Shown here one piece after another: positions 16,558-25,214 of a stretch of 60,306 nucleotides of DNA (positions within the stretch are counted from its first letter, which is position 1; each line of letters opens with the position of its first letter). The DNA is from Aequorivita soesokkakensis. Its GTDB lineage: Bacteria; Bacteroidota; Bacteroidia; Flavobacteriales; Flavobacteriaceae. Under the pieces are notes generated by a model. It saw only the letters and a list, made by a program, of their open reading frames with translations, did no database searches and was not told the DNA's origin. The stretch spans positions 1-60,306 of the forward strand of contig NZ_LXIE01000028.1 of the NCBI RefSeq assembly GCF_001641085.1, written 5' to 3'. Both the position numbers and the translations under genes were made by a program.

Positions 16558-17310
16558 ATGTCTGAACCATACGTTCACATAAAAACTGAAAATGGAATTG
16601 CAACAATAGAGTTCTTTCATCCAGCGCACAATAGCCTGCCGGGAGATTTGTTGGCAAAACTTGCAAATACAATCACCGAAGCTGGAAATAACGATGAGGT
16701 GAAAGTAATTATTCTGAAAAGTGGCGGCGACAGAACGTTCTGTGCAGGCGCAAGTTTCACCGAACTCATAAATATAAACGATGCCGAAACTGGAAAAATA
16801 TTTTTCAGCGGATTTGCAAACGTTATCAACGCCATGCGGAAATGCCCAAAGTTTATAATTGGTAGGATTCAGGGAAAAACTGTTGGCGGAGGCGTAGGCG
16901 TTGCTTCGGCGACGGATTTTTGTATGGCCACAAAATTTGCAGCAATTAAGTTAAGTGAATTAAATGTGGGAATCGGCCCGTTTGTGGTTGGTCCCGCCGT
17001 GGAAAGAAAACTTGGTTTGAGCGGGATGAGTCAAATAGCAATTGACGCGAATTCCTTTTACGAAGCTGAATGGGCGCGCCAAAAAGGCTTGTACAATCAG
17101 GTTTTTGATTCTTTGGAAGCATTGGACGAAGCCGTTCAGAAATTCGCTGAAAATTTGTGCAATTACAATCCCGAAGCAATGAAAGAAATGAAAAAAGTAT
17201 TTTGGAGCGGCACGGAAGATTGGGATAAATTATTGGCTGAAAGGGCTATAATTTCAGGCAGATTGGTTTTGAGTGATTTTACGAAGGAAAAATTGAAAAG
17301 TTTTAGTTGA
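16558..17310 (+). CDS. paaF: Enoyl-CoA hydratase/isomerase, probable 2,3-dehydroadipyl-CoA hydratase PaaF
   Basis: A crotonase-fold protein of 250 residues. DRTFCAGASFTEL and IQGKTVGGGVGVASATDFCMAT form the oxyanion hole, and GPFVVGPAVERKLG follows at the active-site position. Next to paaZ and together with PaaG, PaaH and PaaJ, it most likely hydrates 2,3-dehydroadipyl-CoA. The sequence is not a close PaaF by eye (HPAHNSLPGDLL at the start), so another enoyl-CoA hydratase or isomerase activity is possible. ATG 16558 is preferred over the extension from 16480, which overlaps the end of paaZ. Confidence 0.82.
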   Translation: MSEPYVHIKTENGIATIEFFHPAHNSLPGDLLAKLANTITEAGNNDEVKVIILKSGGDRTFCAGASFTELININDAETGKIFFSGFANVINAMRKCPKFIIGRIQGKTVGGGVGVASATDFCMATKFAAIKLSELNVGIGPFVVGPAVERKLGLSGMSQIAIDANSFYEAEWARQKGLYNQVFDSLEALDEAVQKFAENLCNYNPEAMKEMKKVFWSGTEDWDKLLAERAIISGRLVLSDFTKEKLKSFS

Positions 17311-17315
17311 ATTGA

Positions 17316-17365
17316 CAAAGGGATAAAAGGACAAAAGGACAAAAGGACGAAGGGACAAAAGGATT
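17316..17365. repeat. Left repeat of four-helix-bundle cassette 4
   Basis: Tandem AAAAGGAC words follow GGATAAAAGGA (17321-17331). That 11-mer recurs inverted as TCCTTTTATCC at 17747-17757 after the small gene. The vocabulary differs from cassettes 1-3. Confidence 0.8.
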
Positions 17366-17373
17366 GAAGTGAT

Positions 17374-17733
17374 ATGTCGTTGAAGCATAATTTTAGAAAA
17401 TTAGCAATTTGGCAGGAGGCGAGAAAGCTCGTTAATGAAACTTATTTAATAACTTCGAAATTTCCAAAATCTGAAATGTACGGACTTTCAAATCAGTTGC
17501 AACGATGTGCGGTTTCCATTGCCTCAAATATTGCGGAAGGTTCTGCAAGGAATTCTGATAAGCATTTTGTCCAATATTTGGAAACAGCATTGGGTTCTTC
17601 ATTTGAGTGGGAAACCCAATTAATTTGCGCAAAGGATTTGGAATACATGGATGATGTTATATTTGAGAAAAATCTCAAAGCAATACAAAAATTGCAAGCA
17701 ATGATATCAAACTTCAAAAAAACGCTAAACTGA
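17374..17733 (+). CDS. Four-helix bundle protein (classical S23/IVP type), cassette 4
   Basis: A 119-residue protein with the classical family signature: FRKLAIWQEARKLVNETY near the N-terminus and LQRCAVSIASNIAEGSAR near residues 42-59. It belongs to a different subfamily from the other three copies in the operon, which read LIRS-AALN-GE there. It is helical and soluble, and its function is unknown. ATG 17374. Inverted repeats in AAAGGA/TCCTTT vocabulary lie on both sides, and the right one ends at the paaY start codon. Confidence 0.88.
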   Translation: MSLKHNFRKLAIWQEARKLVNETYLITSKFPKSEMYGLSNQLQRCAVSIASNIAEGSARNSDKHFVQYLETALGSSFEWETQLICAKDLEYMDDVIFEKNLKAIQKLQAMISNFKKTLN

Positions 17734-17737
17734 AAAT

Positions 17738-17783
17738 GTCTTTTAATCCTTTTATCCGTTAATCCTTTTATCATTTAAAATTT
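17738..17783. repeat. Right repeat of four-helix-bundle cassette 4
   Basis: CTTTTAATCCTTTTATCC is followed by a second ATCCTTTTATC and then by TTTATCATTTAAAATTT, which adjoins the paaY ATG. The terminal word is shared with 9815-9831 and 12770-12785 although the rest of the vocabulary differs. Confidence 0.8.
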
Positions 17784-18389
17784 ATGATTTATTCCTTTAA
17801 AGGCCATATCCCAGTAATCCACGAAAGCAGTTTCGTCCACCCTTTGGCGGCCGTTACTGGCAATGTAATTATTGGAAAAAACTGCTACATCGGTCCTGGA
17901 GCTGCAATTCGAGGCGATTGGGGCGAGATTATTCTCGAAGATGGCGTGAATGTGCAGGAAAATTGCACCGTTCATATGTTTCCGGGGAAAAGCATTGTTT
18001 TGAAGGAAAGTGCACATGTGGGTCACGGAGCAATAATTCACGGCGCCAATTTGGGAAGAAATTGTTTGATTGGAATGAACAGCGTAATAATGGACGATGC
18101 CGAAATTGGTGATGAATGTATCGTTGGCGCAATGAGTTTTGTAAAAGCCGAGGAAAAATTCCCGAAGCGTAAATTGATTGTCGGCAATCCCGCAAAAGCA
18201 ATAAAAGATATTTCAGATGAAATGATCGCGTGGAAAACCGCTGGAACCCGATTGTACCAGCAATTACCAACAGATTGCCACGAAAGTTTAAGAGAAGTGG
18301 AGCCGTTGAGGACAATTCCAGCAAATCGTCCAAAACAAGAAGATTTTTATAAAACTTTGGAAGAATTCAGAAAAGAGAAAAAAGAATAA
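17784..18389 (+). CDS. paaY: PaaY-type hexapeptide-repeat thioesterase
   Basis: A left-handed beta-helix protein of the gamma-carbonic anhydrase family, 201 residues, with many hexapeptide turns (VIIGKNCYIGPGAAIRG, NCLIGMNSVIMDDAEIG). Histidines in the metal-binding style are present (CTVHMFPG, AHVGHGAIIHGA). The C-terminal extension DCHESLREVEPLRTIPANRP is characteristic of PaaY and not of plain gamma-carbonic anhydrases. E. coli PaaY is a thioesterase that relieves toxic CoA-ester accumulation. ATG 17784 abuts the cassette-4 repeat. It is the last paa gene; the 2-oxoacid dehydrogenase genes follow after eight bases. Confidence 0.9.
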   Translation: MIYSFKGHIPVIHESSFVHPLAAVTGNVIIGKNCYIGPGAAIRGDWGEIILEDGVNVQENCTVHMFPGKSIVLKESAHVGHGAIIHGANLGRNCLIGMNSVIMDDAEIGDECIVGAMSFVKAEEKFPKRKLIVGNPAKAIKDISDEMIAWKTAGTRLYQQLPTDCHESLREVEPLRTIPANRPKQEDFYKTLEEFRKEKKE

Positions 18390-18397
18390 AGACAACT

Positions 18398-19669
18398 ATG
18401 TCGAAAACAGAATTCAAAATGCCCAAAATGGGCGAAAGCATTACCGAAGGAACGATTATCAATTGGTTGGTAAACGAAGGCGATTCTTTTGAAGAAGGCG
18501 ATATTTTGCTGGAAGTTGCAACCGATAAAGTTGACAATGAAGTTCCCGCACCAAGTTCTGGAAAAATGCTGGAACATAAATTTAAGCCCCAAGATGTTGT
18601 TCCCGTTGGTGAAGTGATTGCTGTTTTAGAACTTTCAGAAAACAGCAGTTCTGAAAAACCCGCTTCAAAAACTTCAGAGAAGAAAGCAACAACAAAAGTT
18701 TCACCTTCTTCTTCAACTTCAACCTCAAAGTCATTTAAAGTAAATGAAAACGTTTTTATTTCCCCTTTAGTTGATGCCATTGCTCGTAAAAACCACATCA
18801 GTTACGAAGAACTCGCTCGAATTTCCGGAACTGGAAAAGATGGACGTTTGCGAAAGAGTGATGTTTCAGAATATTTGGAAAATGGACGTCCGTTTCAATT
18901 TGCGCAAGCAGTTTCAGAACCTTCGGGTTTTAAAATCCCCGATTTAAAATTCGATAAAGGAAAAGGCAAAATAGTTGAAATGGACCGAATGCGCCAAATG
19001 ATTGCGGACCATATGGTTTTCAGCAAGCATACTTCGCCACACGTAACCGCTTATGTGGAAGCAGATTTGACCGAAATGGTAAATTGGCGGAACAAAAGCA
19101 AAGAAGCTTTTCAGAAAAAATTTAATGAAAAACTGACGTTCACGCCTTTGTTCATTGAATGTGTGGCGAAAGCGATTACTGATTTTCCAATGATAAATTC
19201 CACGCTGGATGGAACCAATATTATAGTAAAAGACGAAATAAATATCGGGATGGCAACGGCGCTTCCTTCAGGAAATTTAATTGTTCCCGTCGTGAAAAAT
19301 GCTGATAAAAAAGATTTAAAAGAATTAGCTGAAAGCACTAATGAACTCGTTGGAAAATCACGAGACAATAAGCTAAAAGCTGATGATACCAAAGGAAGTA
19401 CTTTCACAATAAGCAATGTTGGGACTTTCGGAAGTTTGATGGGAACGCCAATAATTAACCAACCCGAAGCAGCAATTCTCGCAACGGGAATCATTAAAAA
19501 ACGTGCCGAAGTTATTGAAAGAAAAGATGGCGATACCATTGAAATAAGACAGATGATGTATTTATCACTTTCCTTCGATCATAGAATTGTAGATGGTTAT
19601 TTGGCGGGTTCGTTTTTAAGAAGAATTGCAGATTACATGGAGAAATTTGATTCCAAAAGAAAAATTTAA
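18398..19669 (+). CDS. Dihydrolipoamide acyltransferase (E2) of a branched-chain-type 2-oxoacid dehydrogenase
   Basis: The E2 component, 423 residues. An N-terminal lipoyl domain has its lipoylated lysine in ATDKVDNEVPAP (about residue 43). A Ser/Thr/Lys-rich linker is followed by the peripheral-subunit-binding domain (ISPLVDAIARKNHISYEELA, about 121-160). The catalytic domain ends in LSFDHRIVDGYLAG, where the HRxxDG motif resides. The fused E1 gene follows after 44 bases that contain a REP-like repeat. The complex feeds branched-chain 2-oxoacids into acyl-CoA metabolism; pyruvate or 2-oxoglutarate as substrate is less likely given the fused E1. Confidence 0.92.
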   Translation: MSKTEFKMPKMGESITEGTIINWLVNEGDSFEEGDILLEVATDKVDNEVPAPSSGKMLEHKFKPQDVVPVGEVIAVLELSENSSSEKPASKTSEKKATTKVSPSSSTSTSKSFKVNENVFISPLVDAIARKNHISYEELARISGTGKDGRLRKSDVSEYLENGRPFQFAQAVSEPSGFKIPDLKFDKGKGKIVEMDRMRQMIADHMVFSKHTSPHVTAYVEADLTEMVNWRNKSKEAFQKKFNEKLTFTPLFIECVAKAITDFPMINSTLDGTNIIVKDEINIGMATALPSGNLIVPVVKNADKKDLKELAESTNELVGKSRDNKLKADDTKGSTFTISNVGTFGSLMGTPIINQPEAAILATGIIKKRAEVIERKDGDTIEIRQMMYLSLSFDHRIVDGYLAGSFLRRIADYMEKFDSKRKI

Positions 19670-19675
19670 AATGTC

Positions 19676-19700
19676 CGGTCGAGCGCAGTCGAGACCTCAC
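19676..19700. repeat. REP-like repeat between E2 and E1 genes
   Basis: The core GAGCGCAGTCGA at 19681-19692 with flanking TC and GACC is identical to the cores at 8926, 10703 and 46231. Confidence 0.8.
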
Positions 19701-19713
19701 AAACAATAAATAA

Positions 19714-21774
19714 GTGAATATTTCAAAAGATATATTAAAAAAAGCCTTCAAAAACCTCGTCACAGCAAAAGCGATGACCGAGATTTATGAAGAAAATTTT
19801 AAAACCGTTTCAAAATACGTCCACGCAACTTCGCGCGGACACGAAGTAATCCAAACTGCTGTGGGAATGCAGCTTTTACCACAGGATTATGCTTTTCCGT
19901 ATTATCGCGATGATTCTATGTTGCTGTCTATTGGGATGAAACCGTACGAATTGATGCTTCAGGTTTTGGCGAAAAAAGACGATCCATTTTCTGGGGGAAG
20001 AACTTATTATTCACACCCCAGTTTAAAGGATGATGACAAACCGAAAATCCCACACCAAAGTTCCGCAACGGGAATGCAGGCTATTCCCGCAACGGGAGTG
20101 GCAATGGGATTTTGGTATAAAGAATCGTTTAAGGCAGAATTTAAAAATGAAACTTCTGAATCTCCAATTGTAGTTTGCAGTTTAGGGGATGCTTCCGTAA
20201 CCGAAGGTGAAATAGCCGAAGCCTTTCAAATGGCGGCTTTAAAGCAATTGCCAATTCTATATTTAGTGCAGGATAACGGGTGGGATATTTCAGCCAATGC
20301 CGCAGAAACCCGCGCGCAGAATGCTTTTGAATATGCAGCAGGTTTTCACGGTTTGGAAGCGGTTTCAATTGACGGAACCGATTTTGAGGAAAGTTACAAT
20401 ACAATTCAAGATGTAATTTCAAAAATTAGGGAAGAACGCAGACCGTTTTTGGTACACGCCAAAGTACCGCTTTTGAACCATCATACTTCTGGAGTAAGGA
20501 TGGAATTTTACCGCGATGATTTGGAGGAAGCACGAACTCGGGATCCGTATCCAAAATTGAAGAAATTGTTATTGGAAAATGATTTTTCTGAAAAGGAACT
20601 TGAGGAATTCGAAACCGAAATCAAGACCGAAGTCAAAGAATCTCTCGAAAAAGCTTTAAAAGCCGAAGACCCAAAATCCGAAGATTTGTTTACCCACGAT
20701 TTCGCACCAACGGAAATTACTGAAGAAGTTGGCGAACGTTCCCCAAAAGGTGGCGAAAAAGTTGTGATGGTAGATTGCGCGCTTTTTGCGATTGAGGAAT
20801 TGATGGCGAAGCACCAAGAATGTCTGCTTTATGGACAGGATGTGGGCGGACGTTTGGGCGGCGTATTTCGCGAAGCAGCAACTTTGGCACAAAAATTTGG
20901 CGACAATCGTGTTTTTAATACGCCAATTCAAGAAGCGTTTATTGTTGGAAGTACTGTCGGGATGAGCGCTGTGGGTTTAAAACCAATCGTAGAAGTTCAA
21001 TTTGCAGATTATATTTGGCCGGGATTAAATCAACTTTTTACTGAAGTTTCCCGAAGCTGTTATCTTTCGAACGGAAAATGGCCGGTTTCAATGGTTTTGC
21101 GTGTTCCCATTGGCGCTTACGGCAGCGGCGGGCCGTATCATTCTTCTTCCGTGGAAAGTGTGGTTACAAATATTCGTGGGTTGAAAATTGCGTATCCGAG
21201 CAATGGAGCCGATTTAAAAGGCTTGCTGAAAGCGGCTTATTATGACCCAAATCCGGTTGTGATTTTTGAACACAAAGGTTTGTACTGGAGCAAAGTGAAG
21301 GGTACAAAAGGTGCAACTTCACTGATGCCCGATGAAGATTATATTTTGCCTTTCGGAAAAGCTTGGGTTTTACAGGAAATCTGGAAACAGGAAGAAGAGG
21401 AGACACTTTCAATTATCACTTACGGAATGGGCGTGCATTGGGCTATGAACGCTTCCGAGGAATTGGGAATGCAGGACAAAATTGAAGTTGTGGATTTAAG
21501 AACGCTTCATCCTTTGGATTATGAAACCGTTTTCAAAAGCGTAAAGAAATGCGGAAAATGCTTGGTCGTAACGGAAGAACCTTCAGAAAATGGGTTTTCA
21601 CGCGGCTTGCAGGGAAGAATCCAAGAGGAATGTTTCCAGCAATTGGATGCGCCCGTTATGTTGATTGGTTCCGAAAATATGCCTGCAATTCCGCTTAACT
21701 CTGTTTTGGAAGAAACGATGATTCCTTCAACCGAAAAAGTGAAGCAAAAGATTTTGGAAGTTTTGAACTACTGA
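19714..21774 (+). CDS. 2-oxoacid dehydrogenase E1, fused alpha and beta subunits
   Basis: A thiamine-diphosphate-dependent dehydrogenase of 686 residues in which both E1 subunits form one chain. The alpha part (1 to about 335) carries the ThDP motif CSLGDASVTEGE through QDNGW. The beta part (about 345-686) begins at VMVDCALFAIEELMAKHQE and contains GQDVGGRLGGVFREA and IPIGAYGSGGPYHSSS-type segments. It decarboxylates branched-chain 2-oxoacids together with the preceding E2. The fused arrangement is common in Bacteroidota. The start is GTG 19714. The stop overlaps the next ATG by one base. Confidence 0.92.
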   Translation: MNISKDILKKAFKNLVTAKAMTEIYEENFKTVSKYVHATSRGHEVIQTAVGMQLLPQDYAFPYYRDDSMLLSIGMKPYELMLQVLAKKDDPFSGGRTYYSHPSLKDDDKPKIPHQSSATGMQAIPATGVAMGFWYKESFKAEFKNETSESPIVVCSLGDASVTEGEIAEAFQMAALKQLPILYLVQDNGWDISANAAETRAQNAFEYAAGFHGLEAVSIDGTDFEESYNTIQDVISKIREERRPFLVHAKVPLLNHHTSGVRMEFYRDDLEEARTRDPYPKLKKLLLENDFSEKELEEFETEIKTEVKESLEKALKAEDPKSEDLFTHDFAPTEITEEVGERSPKGGEKVVMVDCALFAIEELMAKHQECLLYGQDVGGRLGGVFREAATLAQKFGDNRVFNTPIQEAFIVGSTVGMSAVGLKPIVEVQFADYIWPGLNQLFTEVSRSCYLSNGKWPVSMVLRVPIGAYGSGGPYHSSSVESVVTNIRGLKIAYPSNGADLKGLLKAAYYDPNPVVIFEHKGLYWSKVKGTKGATSLMPDEDYILPFGKAWVLQEIWKQEEEETLSIITYGMGVHWAMNASEELGMQDKIEVVDLRTLHPLDYETVFKSVKKCGKCLVVTEEPSENGFSRGLQGRIQEECFQQLDAPVMLIGSENMPAIPLNSVLEETMIPSTEKVKQKILEVLNY

Positions 21775-22823
21775 TGAAAAAAATTGCAGTAGCCACTTTG
21801 TGTTTTCTCGTTTTATTTTGCTTTCAAGCCTGTAAAGAAAATGAAGCAAAAAGCGTTTCGTTTTATCATTGGAAAACAAAATATTCCATTTCAGAAAACG
21901 AAAAGCAATTATTGAAAAAAGCGAATTCCAAAAAACTGTACTTACGTTTTTTTGATTTGAGTTATAACCAACAGGAAAATCAAGTTTTACCTACCGCAAC
22001 GCTTCAAATGCCAGCTAAAGATTCAACTTTGGGCTTGCAAATAATTCCTGTAATTTACATAACAAATGAGGTTTTTGAGAAAACGACGAAACCTTCACAA
22101 TTGAAATATATTGCTGGGCAAACTTTGGAGAAAATACTTCGGTTAAAGTCTCAGCATTTCAATGGAAATATTATTTTTCCACAGATTCAAATTGATTGCG
22201 ATTGGACTGTAAGCACAAAAGAATCGTATTTTACTTTTTTGGAGGAATTGCAAAAAAGTGATTTATTGAGCCAATTCGGCGAAAATTCTATTAAATTTTC
22301 CGCTACCGTCAGGCTCCATCAAGTAAAATTTCCAGAAAAAACAGGAGTTCCGCCGGTTGATGAAGCTACCATTATGTTTTATAATGTTGGCGATTTGGGC
22401 TCGATGGAAGAGACTAACTCAATTTTAAATATTGAAAAAACCTCTTTATACCTTTCCAGACTTCACGAATATCCATTACCATTTAATGTTGCCTTGCCCA
22501 TTTTTAGTTGGGGAGTTTTGTACCGCGAGGGGCAATTGGTTGGTATTTTATCGGATATTGAGGAACAGCAGCTCACCGAAAACTTTACGGTTTCAGAAAG
22601 TGAAAATTGGTTTATTGCTACAGACGATGCCTTTATAAACGGAAACTTTGTTTATAAAGGTGATAAACTAAGAATGGAAGACGTAACCTTTTCAGAATTT
22701 AAAAAACTTCAGAAAATGATTTCGGAAGCTGCGGGTCGGGATTATTCTGTAATTTTATATCATATAAATTCCTCCACGCTTCAAAATTTAAATGTAAATG
22801 AACTCTTGGAAACTGTACGTTAG
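21774..22823 (+). CDS. Predicted lipoprotein, uncharacterised
   Basis: A 349-residue protein with a lipoprotein signal peptide; the lipobox ends at C20 (FCFQAC). The mature part has no motif I can name with confidence. LYLRFFDLSYN and the repeated strand-loop pattern (QIQIDCDW, ATVRLHQVKFP, VALPIFSWGVLYR) suggest a TIM-barrel-like fold resembling glycoside-hydrolase-type lipoproteins. It starts on the last base of the E1 stop codon and its own end overlaps the next gene by 26 bases, so it is co-translated with that gene. It is probably anchored in the outer or inner membrane facing the periplasm. Confidence 0.75.
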   Translation: MKKIAVATLCFLVLFCFQACKENEAKSVSFYHWKTKYSISENEKQLLKKANSKKLYLRFFDLSYNQQENQVLPTATLQMPAKDSTLGLQIIPVIYITNEVFEKTTKPSQLKYIAGQTLEKILRLKSQHFNGNIIFPQIQIDCDWTVSTKESYFTFLEELQKSDLLSQFGENSIKFSATVRLHQVKFPEKTGVPPVDEATIMFYNVGDLGSMEETNSILNIEKTSLYLSRLHEYPLPFNVALPIFSWGVLYREGQLVGILSDIEEQQLTENFTVSESENWFIATDDAFINGNFVYKGDKLRMEDVTFSEFKKLQKMISEAAGRDYSVILYHINSSTLQNLNVNELLETVR

Positions 22824-25170
22824 TGTCATTTTATTTGCCTCAGCAATTTCATTTGCAGCAGAAAAGCCGAATAATTTTTGTGGCTATGCCCCGGAATATG
22901 AAGAACTTTATTATCCCGTAATAGACCAAAAAATTGTTGGCGATGCCTCTCTTTACCCTTTTTTAAACTGCCCGTGGAGCACGTTTTGCGAATTTCCAGA
23001 GACCTTGACTGCTACGCAGGAAAACTTGGAGGATTGGCGCAAATTCTTCGGAAAAAATTTGAGCGAAGAAGTTCTTTATCAGCTAATTTATTCCGAAACT
23101 TCAGATTGGTATCAAAAACTTGAAGACAATAATTCCAATGTTGTTAATGGAATTATGGCGAATAAAATAAATAAAAACCTTCAAAAACCATTCGCTAAAT
23201 ATATGTTGCTGGCAAAGCAATGCGAAGGAATTAGCAGCAATAAAAACGGCGGCAACGGTTGGTATCAGGGAGAGAAAAGCGATGATTATGACCAGAAGCC
23301 TGAGTTGTTGGAACTCGCTATGAAAAATTATAAGGCCGAAACCAATTCCTTTTTAAAGAATAGGTATGCCTATCAAATTGTGCGTTTGGCGCATTATCTT
23401 CAAGAGAACGAAGCTGCTTTGCAATATTTCGATAATTTTCTGAAGTTGGATTCCGAAGCGCCCTATATTTATTATCTCGCTTTAGAACAACGTTCCGGGG
23501 CGGCCTATAATCTTCAAAAATTTCAGGAAGCTTCCAAGGGATTTTTAGAAGTTTATTCAAAAGTCCCTTCGCGCCGAAGAAGTTGCGCCCTAAGTTTAAA
23601 ATATTTTGATTGGTCCAATCCCCAACTCAATGACGATTTTTTTACAGATAACGGTTATGCGGAAATTCAATCTTTTTTCAAATCATATTATTACAACGGC
23701 AGCATTTCCAAAGAGATGCAGAAATTGCAGGAGAAAAACCCGAATTCTCCTTATTTGGAAGTGCTTGCTATCCGTGAGGTTGATAAACTTCAGAATAAAA
23801 TATTCGCCAATAATTACAACAAATGGTATGAAAATTTTGACACTGAAAGAGCACTTGATTTTGAACCTTTACAAACCCTTCAAGAAATAGCAAAAAACCA
23901 ACTTGAAAATAAGGCTGTTTTGAGAAAGGATTTTTGGAGAATCGTTCTTTCGGCAAGCTATTTAAAAAACGATGATTTCAAAAATGCAGCACTATCAGTC
24001 TCTAAAGTTGAAAAAAATAGTGAGCTGTATCCGCAAGCCAAACGCCTGTCTTTTTCCATTGAAATATTGCAACTAAAAACCTTGGACAGAAAACAAATTG
24101 GGTGGCTTTTTTCAAAATTGAAGTCGGACACACAACTTAATGAATCCCGACCGTTAACCGCATTTTTCTTTAATTCCATTTCAGATTTATATAAAAAAGA
24201 TGGCAATGTAATTGTTTCACTTTTGGGAAGTATGGATTATAGTGGGGAAAATGCCCAATATTCTTTTGAAAGGTCTGAAGCAGATTTGGGAAATCATTGG
24301 AAACTGCATTATAAAAATGAATTTGTTGCGGATGAGGTTATTCAAAAGATCCAAAATTTTATAAATCTTCCCGCAAAGACTGATTATGAAAAATTGATTG
24401 TGTCAAAACTGAAAAGCAATCCGCAAGATTATGTAAATGAACTGAAAGGCACGTGGTATTTTCAGCAAAACCAGTTGGATGAAGCGATTTCCTATTTCAA
24501 AAAAATAGAAAATCCATCTGTTTTTTACGGAAAAAATATAAGGACTGAATTATTTTCCGGCGCTATCCGGGAGTATTTTGACACTCCATTTTCCGAAAAG
24601 TCAGATAAAATTCATTTAAAATATAAAAAGTTTTTTGGTGATGATGCTCCAAAAATCGAACTTGAAGAAACCTATGCAGACAATAAACTGAAGTTGGCCC
24701 AGACCTTTAAAAAACTTGAGGAATTGGCAAAAAATGATCCCGAAAATGCTGCCGACTATTATTATATGTTGGGAAACGCGTGGTACAATACAAGTGCACG
24801 CGGATGGTTTTTGAACACCCTTCAATATATTGGCAATAATGACCGGAACTCTATTTTGGGATATGATTATGATTCCGATGGCCAACAAAAATGCACGAAT
24901 TCCGAATTTTTAAAGAACGCCACCAAATATTTTAAAAAAGCGACAGAGGCGAAGGGGAGCAAAGAAACCAAAGCAAAAGCTATTTTTATGCTCGCCAAAA
25001 CAAATTATTGCTATACAACAGAGCGGAATGCAAATTACAGATACAGGATTGAGGTTTGTGGCGATCATAGAGATTATTTCCAAATCCTGAAAAATGATTA
25101 TTCTGATACTGCTTTTGAGGCAGAAGTAATTAAAGATTGCAGTTGGTATAGGGTTTTTTTAGGTATGTAG
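22798..25170 (+). CDS. Secreted TPR-like helical repeat protein, uncharacterised
   Basis: A 790-residue protein with a signal peptide (LYVSVILFASAISFAAEK, cleavage near residue 22). Long helical stretches read as degenerate tetratricopeptide repeats (for example AYQIVRLAHYLQENEAALQYF and GTWYFQQNQLDEAISYFKKI). No enzymatic motif was found. The first 26 bases overlap the end of the preceding lipoprotein gene in another frame. I keep this start because it supplies the signal peptide. The pair probably works together at the periplasmic face of the envelope; the purpose is unknown. Confidence 0.75.
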   Translation: MNSWKLYVSVILFASAISFAAEKPNNFCGYAPEYEELYYPVIDQKIVGDASLYPFLNCPWSTFCEFPETLTATQENLEDWRKFFGKNLSEEVLYQLIYSETSDWYQKLEDNNSNVVNGIMANKINKNLQKPFAKYMLLAKQCEGISSNKNGGNGWYQGEKSDDYDQKPELLELAMKNYKAETNSFLKNRYAYQIVRLAHYLQENEAALQYFDNFLKLDSEAPYIYYLALEQRSGAAYNLQKFQEASKGFLEVYSKVPSRRRSCALSLKYFDWSNPQLNDDFFTDNGYAEIQSFFKSYYYNGSISKEMQKLQEKNPNSPYLEVLAIREVDKLQNKIFANNYNKWYENFDTERALDFEPLQTLQEIAKNQLENKAVLRKDFWRIVLSASYLKNDDFKNAALSVSKVEKNSELYPQAKRLSFSIEILQLKTLDRKQIGWLFSKLKSDTQLNESRPLTAFFFNSISDLYKKDGNVIVSLLGSMDYSGENAQYSFERSEADLGNHWKLHYKNEFVADEVIQKIQNFINLPAKTDYEKLIVSKLKSNPQDYVNELKGTWYFQQNQLDEAISYFKKIENPSVFYGKNIRTELFSGAIREYFDTPFSEKSDKIHLKYKKFFGDDAPKIELEETYADNKLKLAQTFKKLEELAKNDPENAADYYYMLGNAWYNTSARGWFLNTLQYIGNNDRNSILGYDYDSDGQQKCTNSEFLKNATKYFKKATEAKGSKETKAKAIFMLAKTNYCYTTERNANYRYRIEVCGDHRDYFQILKNDYSDTAFEAEVIKDCSWYRVFLGM

Positions 25171-25214
25171 CGGATCACTATTTGGGATAAGTAATATTTT
25201 GATAGTTTTAAATT

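Noticed and set aside
17316-17365. CRISPR-like array of AAAAGGAC words
   Set aside because: Units are contiguous with no spacers and degenerate; they fit a simple-word cassette arm.
6829-17733. Diversity-generating retroelement, because the Avd protein resembles four-helix-bundle proteins
   Set aside because: No reverse transcriptase, template repeat or variable repeat in the window.
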